NCBI GenBank assembly: GCA_964541605.1
Contig: CAZIQY010000129.1
Location: 1 to 6,025, forward strand
Source: CAZIQY01 sp964541605
Lineage (GTDB): Bacteria; Desulfobacterota; Syntrophia; Syntrophales; UBA2185
Reading direction: 5' to 3'
Length of the DNA: 6,025 nt
In this document: positions 1 to 3,758 of the stretch, in pieces
How the letters are laid out: every line of letters begins with the position of its first letter
Numbering within the stretch: position 1 is the first letter of the stretch
The notes under the pieces: generated by a model
Seen by the model: the letters and a program-made list of their open reading frames with translations, nothing else
What the model was told of the DNA's origin: nothing
Database searches by the model: none
Translations under genes and position numbers: made by a program

Positions 1-10
1 AACTTTTCAT

Positions 11-29
11 CCCCGTCCACAGGACGGGG
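11..29. terminator. Strong GC-rich hairpin, possible terminator
   Basis: A perfect 8-bp stem (CCCCGTCC at 11-18 with GGACGGGG at 22-29) closes a 3-base loop, ACA. AACTT at 1-5 can also pair with AAGTT at 35-39, extending the structure across a 5-by-5 internal loop. Neither strand has a clean run of Us after the stem, so this may end a transcript entering from the left of the window, or may be another kind of RNA or DNA structure. The stem is plainly visible; its role is inferred. Confidence 0.4.
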
Positions 30-32
30 TAT

Positions 33-67
33 TCAAGTTTTGGACTTTCATAAAAGAAAAAACTTGA
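33..67. repeat. 9-bp inverted repeat overlapping the first hairpin
   Basis: TCAAGTTTT at 33-41 is the exact reverse complement of AAAACTTGA at 59-67, with 17 bases between the arms. The left arm includes AAGTT (35-39), which can instead pair with AACTT at 1-5 to extend the neighbouring GC hairpin, so the two folds partly exclude each other. The T-rich and A-rich arms resemble a weak bidirectional terminator. Confidence 0.4.
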
Positions 68-240
68 CCGTTTGAACGAATCGTGTCAGTAGAGGCAAAA
101 AAATCGCATGTGAAGCTTCCCACATTAAAAAATCCGGCCCTTTTCGCCTGTCTTCTCATTTTCCAAACATAAAGGCGCCCTCCAAGAAGATTCCGGTGAC
201 AAAATGGACCACCCGGAAGTATCAGTAAAGGAAGTCCGAA

Positions 241-245
241 AGGAG
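241..245 (+). promoter_or_regulatory. Ribosome binding site of the FKBP remnant
   Basis: AGGAG lies 6 bases ahead of the ATG at 252. It is a textbook Shine-Dalgarno site and supports that the broken FKBP reading frame began here. It would now drive only a 21-residue peptide. Confidence 0.6.
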
Positions 246-251
246 TCAGAA

Positions 252-342
252 ATGACAAACGCAAGACAGGGCAATAGTGTCAGGGTTCATTATGGCCGGC
301 AAGGATTTGACATTTGAGATTCAGCTGATGGAAATCTCATAA
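252..342 (+). pseudogene. Internally deleted SlyD/FKBP-type peptidyl-prolyl isomerase remnant
   Basis: The two ends of an FKBP-type prolyl isomerase gene are fused here without the middle. From the ATG at 252, 14 codons read MTNARQGNSVRVHY, the usual opening of SlyD-like FKBPs (the family normally continues with TG and then a DGTVFDSS-like stretch). From 295, one base out of frame, 15 codons read AGKDLTFEIQLMEIS and end in TAA at 340-342. This matches the family's C-terminus, typically a LAGKDLTFEIELVEI-like ending. Such proteins are about 140 residues, so roughly 110 codons are missing between 293 and 295. After the junction the original frame reads seven foreign codons and stops at TGA 315-317. 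The ribosome binding site, start and native stop survive, which suggests a fairly recent deletion. No chaperone or isomerase activity can remain. The family call rests on recognising both termini by eye. Confidence 0.8.
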
Positions 343-368
343 CAAGTTAACATTCAAACTTTAACCCG

Positions 369-386
369 CCTCATTGCCATATGAGG
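369..386 (+). other. Small hairpin ahead of the RRM gene
   Basis: CCTCAT at 369-374 pairs with ATGAGG at 381-386 around a 6-base loop. It lies between the FKBP remnant and the RRM gene, 15 bases before that gene's ribosome binding region. It could be a weak terminator for the former FKBP gene or a leader structure of the RRM gene. No run of Us follows it. Confidence 0.25.
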
Positions 387-401
387 ATCAACATATAAAA
401 C

Positions 402-411
402 GGAAGGAAGG
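402..411 (+). promoter_or_regulatory. Ribosome binding site of the RRM gene
   Basis: GGAAGGAAGG is a doubled purine-rich Shine-Dalgarno region ending 3 bases before the ATG at 415. Either GGA core can serve the start, and no alternative start lies nearby in frame. Confidence 0.55.
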
Positions 412-414
412 ATT

Positions 415-681
415 ATGCAGGGAAGCAAGCTTTATGTCGGAAATCTTCATTACTCTATTACGATCGAGAATCTTCGTGAATTGTTCTCCGCGTACGGAGA
501 AGTGCAGAATGTGAATATCATCGAAGGCAAGGGTTTTGGTTTTGTGGAAATGTCCAATCAATCGGAAGCTGAAAAGGCAAAAAAAACGTTGGACGGATCC
601 GACTTCAAGGGACGGGCACTGAAAGTCAATGAAGCCAAACCCACAAAAGGCGGCTTCAAGGGAAAAGGCAGATTCAGGTAA
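415..681 (+). CDS. Single-domain RRM RNA-binding protein
   Basis: An 88-residue protein made of one RNA recognition motif and a basic tail. The RNP2 motif LYVGNL is at residues 6-11 and RNP1, KGFGFVEM, at 39-46, with the two aromatic residues of RNP1 that stack on RNA bases. The beta-alpha-beta-beta-alpha-beta layout fills residues 4-74. The tail (about 75-88) is rich in Gly, Lys, Arg and Phe, which often adds non-specific RNA affinity. Length and layout match the short RRM proteins of cyanobacteria and many Deltaproteobacteria, often linked to cold response or RNA chaperoning; the target RNAs are unknown. The gene has its own ribosome binding site and stands alone on the plus strand. It ends 11 bases from the stop of the convergent FmdE-family gene. 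Family assignment is firm; biological role is open. Confidence 0.93.
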   Translation: MQGSKLYVGNLHYSITIENLRELFSAYGEVQNVNIIEGKGFGFVEMSNQSEAEKAKKTLDGSDFKGRALKVNEAKPTKGGFKGKGRFR

Positions 682-692
682 AAAGAAGCCCC

Positions 693-1328
693 TCATGATA
701 ATGATATTTTCCTGAGGTCCTGACTCCCTGTGCAGTTGTTTGATTCCTTTGCCAGTCTTATAACTGCCTTATAGGGTGTTTCTCCCTGGCAGGCAAGGCA
801 TAGGGAACCGTCTTTGGCAGGATAGGCTTCTCCGCACTGAGTGCATATGGCGGTCTGACCCAGGCTCCGTTTTTTCAGGAATTGGGGGTGAAGATGGACT
901 TCCTGGAGGCTGAGGATGTCATGACCGGCCTCCTTGATCTGATCTATGAGAAGCTGCGAGTCCTGATCTTTTTTGGATTTGAGTTTGAAAAACCAGTTTT
1001 TTATCTCCGGCCAGGGTTCCAGCTTGGCTGAATCCAGATATACCCTGATGCCCTGTCCTTCATTTTTTTCATAAAGGGCAAGGGCAAAACGACCGAAATT
1101 GACGATCTTCAGCCATCCGTTTCCGATAGTACAGGGGGTGAGAACCTGTACGGCATCGGGCAGACAGACGGGAGTTTCACACATGGCGTCAAACAGCTTT
1201 CCTTCAGGCAACTCCCTGAGGGCGAGATCCACCATGAACCCGCCGATGATCAAACCGGGTGCCAAATTACCGTGGAAAGACTTGACCAGATGCAGATATT
1301 CTTCATAGGAATAGGAACCGATATTCAT
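693..1328 (-). CDS. FmdE-family protein with C-terminal zinc ribbon
   Basis: A 211-residue protein. Residues 7-98 resemble the FmdE domain (PF02663), named after subunit E of the methanogens' tungsten/molybdenum formylmethanofuran dehydrogenase. Visible parts are FHGNLAPG (18-25), CETPVC (50-55), and DAVQVLTPCTIGNGWLKI (58-75). The family's usual HGHxCPG motif is altered: the second His is Asn and the Cys is Ala, so the metal site may be weak or different. A zinc-ribbon-like C-terminus has Cys 162, 165, 177 and 180 (two CxxC pairs). The start at ATG 1328 is chosen because GGAGGT (1338-1343) lies 9 bases upstream. The GTG at 1337 directly abuts that site and cannot be used. It follows modC by 29 bases on the same strand, so it is probably the last gene of the molybdate operon. 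A role in molybdenum/tungsten handling or formate metabolism is inferred; methanofuran chemistry is not expected here. Confidence 0.82.
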   Translation of the reverse strand: MNIGSYSYEEYLHLVKSFHGNLAPGLIIGGFMVDLALRELPEGKLFDAMCETPVCLPDAVQVLTPCTIGNGWLKIVNFGRFALALYEKNEGQGIRVYLDSAKLEPWPEIKNWFFKLKSKKDQDSQLLIDQIKEAGHDILSLQEVHLHPQFLKKRSLGQTAICTQCGEAYPAKDGSLCLACQGETPYKAVIRLAKESNNCTGSQDLRKISLS

Positions 1329-1337
1329 GCGCCTCAC

Positions 1338-1343
1338 ACCTCC
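1338..1343 (-). promoter_or_regulatory. Ribosome binding site fixing the FmdE start
   Basis: Read on the minus strand this is GGAGGT, 9 bases before the ATG at 1328 and directly abutting a GTG at 1337. It decides in favour of the ATG, giving 211 rather than 214 residues. Confidence 0.7.
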
Positions 1344-1357
1344 AAGCGAGAAATTTA

Positions 1358-2074
1358 CTAATATGCCAATGACAGCCGGGGTTCCCTGACTGCCCTCGAT
1401 CGGCCTGTTTCCGGTGAAACAGTCCTGGTTATTGTTTGCTGCATCCAGTTCCTGGCGATCTTTCCCTCTACGACAGGCAATATATCGTCTGCAAGGAACA
1501 GGGCTTCATTAATATCATGGGTGACATAAACAATGGGAAGAGAGAGTGTGCTTTTCATCGCCTTCAGCTCATCACGAAGCATTCTCCGGGTAATCACATC
1601 GAGAGCTGAAAACGGTTCATCCAGAAGAAGTACCTGAGGCCGTCGTGCCAGGGCCTGACAAATGGCGCAGCGCTGACGTTCCCCTCCCGATATTTCATAA
1701 GGTTTACGGTTTCTGAGATGCCGGATACCGAAAACTCTCAGCAATTCATCTGCGTCCTTTTTGTCATGAGCAGAAAATGCAATGTTTCCATAGACGTTCA
1801 GGTGTGGAAACAGAGTGTAGTCCTGGAACACATACCCCAGACGGCGCTTCTGCGGCGGAATAAAAATGCTTTTCCCCACGTCCAGCCATGTTTCACCGTT
1901 ATAGGCGACGCTCCCTTCGTCCGGTTTTTCCAGACCAGCGATGATCCGAATGATGGTGGTTTTACCGCCTCCGGACGGTCCGATCAGGACAAGCATTCTC
2001 TCGTCCTCACAAACGAAAGAAACATCCAGATCGAAGTGCGGCAGCATCTTTTTGATGTCTATCCTAAGCTCCAT
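1358..2074 (-). CDS. modC: Molybdate ABC transporter ATPase ModC, short form
   Basis: A 238-residue ABC ATPase that would power molybdate (possibly tungstate) import on the cytoplasmic face of the ModB dimer. All nucleotide-binding motifs are intact: Walker A GPSGGGKTT (32-40), Q-loop Gln84 in YVFQDY, signature ISGGERQR (128-135), Walker B VLLLDEP (148-154), D-loop SALD (156-159) and switch His186 in YVTHD. Classical ModC proteins are about 350 residues, with a C-terminal TOBE/MOP domain that binds molybdate. Here the protein stops about 50 residues after the switch His, and the next gene begins 29 bases later, so the TOBE domain is absent rather than split off. The ATG at 2074 overlaps the end of modB by 11 bases and has AGGAG (2083-2087) 8 bases upstream, so translation is probably coupled. 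The substrate is assigned from the adjacent modA and modB; the ATPase alone would not tell it from sulfate or tungstate importers. Confidence 0.9.
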   Translation of the reverse strand: MELRIDIKKMLPHFDLDVSFVCEDERMLVLIGPSGGGKTTIIRIIAGLEKPDEGSVAYNGETWLDVGKSIFIPPQKRRLGYVFQDYTLFPHLNVYGNIAFSAHDKKDADELLRVFGIRHLRNRKPYEISGGERQRCAICQALARRPQVLLLDEPFSALDVITRRMLRDELKAMKSTLSLPIVYVTHDINEALFLADDILPVVEGKIARNWMQQTITRTVSPETGRSRAVREPRLSLAY

Positions 2075-2729
2075 GGCTTTTACTCCTGTTGAGACGGTTG
2101 ATTAAAAGAAGGAATGCATAACTGATCGGTACCAGGGTCAGGGACATCAATCCCGCTTCCCTGTAATTTAAGGCTTCAGTGGCCTCGTATATGGCGATGG
2201 ATGCCACCTTCGTTTCGCCCGGAATACTGCCTCCGACCATTAAAAGGACACCGAAGGCGCCCATGCTGTGTATGAAGACAAGAATGGCCGACGCGGCGAT
2301 TCCGGCAATACTATTGGGTATGATCACTTTAATGAACGTGGCAAAACGGGAAAGTCCCAGAACATAGGCGCTCTCCAGGAGCCGCCGGTCGATTTTCTCG
2401 AAAGCCGCCTTCATGGGCTGAATTGCGAACGGAAGGCTGTAAACGATTGACGCGATGGCAATCCCCAGGAAAGTAAATAACAGCGGCGAACCCGTAGCGG
2501 CTTCCCAGATGCGGCCGACAGTTCCTTTCGGTCCCATGACCACGAGAAGATAAAATCCCACCACCGTGGGCGGCAGGGCAAGGGGCAGATTGATCAGCGC
2601 CTCCAGGAGCGATTTTCCGGCAAAGCGGGAATAGGCCAGCACATAGGCGAGAGGCGCCGCGAGAATGATCAGCGCACAGGTGCTCACACAGGCCAGCTTG
2701 ATTGAAAGATAAAGGGGGAGCCACTCCAT
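2064..2729 (-). CDS. modB: Molybdate ABC transporter permease ModB
   Basis: A 221-residue inner-membrane permease that would form the dimeric channel of the molybdate importer. It receives the oxyanion from ModA and is driven by ModC. Hydrophobic segments lie roughly at residues 9-31, 46-66, 83-103, 140-165 and 196-212, the five-helix layout of ModB. The cytoplasmic coupling loop (EAA loop) is visible as ESAYVLGLS at 119-127 running to IIPNS at 136-140, with Ser for the usual first Ala. The length matches ModB of other bacteria (about 220-230). The ATG at 2729 lies one base after the modA stop. No strong Shine-Dalgarno site is present, so translation is probably coupled to modA. The 3' end overlaps modC by 11 bases. 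The fold and family (BPD_transp_1) are clear; molybdate versus tungstate preference cannot be read from the sequence. Confidence 0.92.
   Translation of the reverse strand: MEWLPLYLSIKLACVSTCALIILAAPLAYVLAYSRFAGKSLLEALINLPLALPPTVVGFYLLVVMGPKGTVGRIWEAATGSPLLFTFLGIAIASIVYSLPFAIQPMKAAFEKIDRRLLESAYVLGLSRFATFIKVIIPNSIAGIAASAILVFIHSMGAFGVLLMVGGSIPGETKVASIAIYEATEALNYREAGLMSLTLVPISYAFLLLINRLNRSKSHGA
2083..2087 (-). promoter_or_regulatory. Ribosome binding site of modC inside modB
   Basis: On the minus strand this reads AGGAG, 8 bases before the modC ATG at 2074, within the last codons of modB. It supports translational coupling of the two genes. Confidence 0.5.
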
Positions 2730-2730
2730 A

Positions 2731-3474
2731 TTATCGATACCCGTAGGACATTTTCACTTCTTTCGCTTCCTTGGAGTTGATAAAATCGGCAAACTGCCGT
2801 GCCGCCGCCGCTTTTTTTGATTGCTTTATGACACAGGCTGCCTGAACCACCGTCGGCGCTTCATTTACCACGAGATAGCATCCGTTTTCCCCCTGATCAG
2901 AGAACGCGGCAGAGAGGGCGCAAAATCCCATATCGACGCTTTCGGTAAAGGCATACTGGAATGACTGGGCAATGTCCTGCCCAAACACCATTTTGCTCTG
3001 AAGGCCTTCCCACAGGCCGGCTTTTTTTAGAGCCACCATGGACATTGCGCCATAGGGTGCCGTTTTGACATTGGCAATGGAAATCTTTTTAATTTTGCTG
3101 TTTTGCACGGCTTCGCGCCAGTCTTTAGCCTGACAGAATTCCTTCTTGGCGCTCCATAGAATGACCTGCCCGCTTGCATAAACAAACGGTTTTTCCGCCA
3201 ATCCGTCTCTGTAAAGAAGATTCGGCCTTTTCTCATCAGCGGCGAGAAATACATCATAGGGAGCGCCGTTGATGATCTGGCTGTAGAGTTTACCCGTTGA
3301 AGCATATGTCGCCTCTATTTTTATGTTTGTCTTCTTTTCAAATAAAGCAGCTATTTTTTGAACAGGTTGTATAAAATTCGCCGCCACGGCCACATTTAAC
3401 TTTTCTTCCGCCGACAGCAGAGCCGGCATGAGCAACACAATCAAAACCTGAAGAAGAATGGCCAATCGTTTCAT
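2731..3474 (-). CDS. modA: Periplasmic molybdate-binding protein ModA
   Basis: A 247-residue substrate-binding protein (COG0725 type) that captures molybdate or tungstate in the periplasm and hands it to ModB. Residues 1-22 form a signal peptide: Lys-Arg near the start, a leucine-rich core and a likely cut after LLSA. Family landmarks follow in order: VAVAANF (28-34), YASTGKLYSQI with NGAPYDVFLAADEKRP, then a TAPYGAM block, GQDIAQSFQYAFTESVDMGF and a near-terminal FADFIN. The Ser/Thr of STGK and the Ala/Tyr-containing loops are where the oxyanion is held in characterised ModA proteins. The ATG at 3474 is supported by GGAGGT at 3481-3486, 6 bases upstream. It is the first gene of the modA-modB-modC-FmdE run. 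No lipobox Cys is seen, so it is probably soluble and periplasmic. No ModE-type palindrome was found just upstream. Confidence 0.93.
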   Translation of the reverse strand: MKRLAILLQVLIVLLMPALLSAEEKLNVAVAANFIQPVQKIAALFEKKTNIKIEATYASTGKLYSQIINGAPYDVFLAADEKRPNLLYRDGLAEKPFVYASGQVILWSAKKEFCQAKDWREAVQNSKIKKISIANVKTAPYGAMSMVALKKAGLWEGLQSKMVFGQDIAQSFQYAFTESVDMGFCALSAAFSDQGENGCYLVVNEAPTVVQAACVIKQSKKAAAARQFADFINSKEAKEVKMSYGYR

Positions 3475-3480
3475 AATATT

Positions 3481-3486
3481 ACCTCC
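3481..3486 (-). promoter_or_regulatory. Ribosome binding site of modA
   Basis: On the minus strand this reads GGAGGT, a near-perfect Shine-Dalgarno site 6 bases before the modA ATG at 3474. It is the strongest such site of the mod operon, in keeping with a binding protein made in excess of the permease. Confidence 0.65.
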
Positions 3487-3509
3487 AATATTTTCACTTG
3501 ATTCAATGG

Positions 3510-3644
3510 TGATGAGTTCGTAAAAAGCCCCGTTTTGTCACTCCGAGAAGCGTTAGCGACGAGGAATATTTTAATGATATAAGATTTCTCGCTATCGCTC
3601 GAAATGACATTGGGACTGCTTTTTGACTTTTTACGACCTTGTCA
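3510..3644. repeat. MITE/REP-like palindromic element, 135 bases
   Basis: An imperfect palindrome with ends TGATGAGTTCGTAAAAAG (3510-3527) and CTTTTTACGACCTTGTCA (3627-3644). The inner 10 bases (TCGTAAAAAG, 3518-3527 and 3627-3636) match perfectly and the full 18 bases match with three differences. Nested inside is a second inverted repeat: GTCACTCCGAG...AGCGACGAGGAAT (3537-3566) against ATTTCTCGCTATCGCTCGAAATGAC (3583-3607), around an AT-rich centre. The GTCATTCCGAGCGAAGCGAGGAATCT-like core is, from general knowledge, a widespread short repeat of bacterial genomes. No transposase is encoded. It lies between fdhA and modA and could fold strongly in either transcript. Whether it moves, and its copy number, cannot be seen from one copy. 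Confidence 0.75.
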
Positions 3645-3680
3645 ATTGTGCATCTGAAAATTGATGCGGTTGCCGTAAGT

Positions 3681-3696
3681 ATGCTATTTTTAGCAT
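3681..3696. promoter_or_regulatory. Perfect 16-base palindrome, possible operator
   Basis: ATGCTA (3681-3686) and TAGCAT (3691-3696) flank TTTT, giving a 6-bp stem with a 4-base centre. It lies between the fdhA terminator-like hairpin and the repeat element, about 207 bases upstream of modA. It could be a protein-binding operator or a short hairpin. It does not match the ModE box I know (CGTTATATA-like halves). Confidence 0.3.
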
Positions 3697-3710
3697 GATT
3701 CAACATACAA

Positions 3711-3754
3711 GAAGAGGGTGGAAAAGCGTCATGAGGCGCTATGCCACCCTCTTC
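3711..3754 (-). terminator. Terminator-like hairpin after fdhA
   Basis: GAAGAGGGTGG (3711-3721) pairs perfectly over 11 bp with CCACCCTCTTC (3744-3754). Inside, AGCG (3725-3728) pairs with CGCT (3737-3740), making a long stem with a small inner loop. On the minus strand it begins 4 bases after the fdhA stop (3759-3761). The run after the stem is CTTGTATGTT rather than a pure U-tract, so termination may be partial or the structure may protect the 3' end of the mRNA. Confidence 0.6.
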
Positions 3755-3758
3755 TTTC

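Larger units (their letters stand above)
1..251. other. Intergenic stretch with hairpins, no credible gene
   Basis: No convincing protein-coding gene is visible before the FKBP remnant at 252. The stretch holds two inverted repeats at its left end (annotated separately) and, at its right end, the intact ribosome binding site AGGAG of the FKBP remnant. The middle part (about 68-235) is AT-rich in patches and shows no tRNA, repeat array or strong promoter. A weak sigma-70-like pair (GTGACA at 196-201 and TATCAG at 220-225, 18 bases apart) sits just ahead of that ribosome binding site but is too poor to call. Confidence 0.5.

Noticed and set aside
7..264. Minus-strand open frame of 85 codons at the left end
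   Set aside because: It has no recognisable domain, its composition looks non-coding, it covers the hairpins, and it runs antisense to the FKBP remnant's ribosome binding site and start.
307..312. TTGACA as a -35 promoter box for the RRM gene
   Set aside because: These bases lie within the conserved Leu-Thr codons of the FKBP C-terminal remnant, and no good -10 box follows at 16-18 bases.
388..696. Minus-strand open frame of 102 codons
   Set aside because: It is antisense to the clear RRM gene and shows no domain of its own.
693..717. Terminator between the convergent RRM and FmdE genes
   Set aside because: CCTCA (691-695) and TGAGG (713-717) form only a 5-bp stem with a 17-base loop and no U-run.
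1335..1337. GTG as the start of the FmdE-family gene
   Set aside because: It directly abuts the GGAGGT site; the ATG at 1328 has proper spacing of 9 bases.
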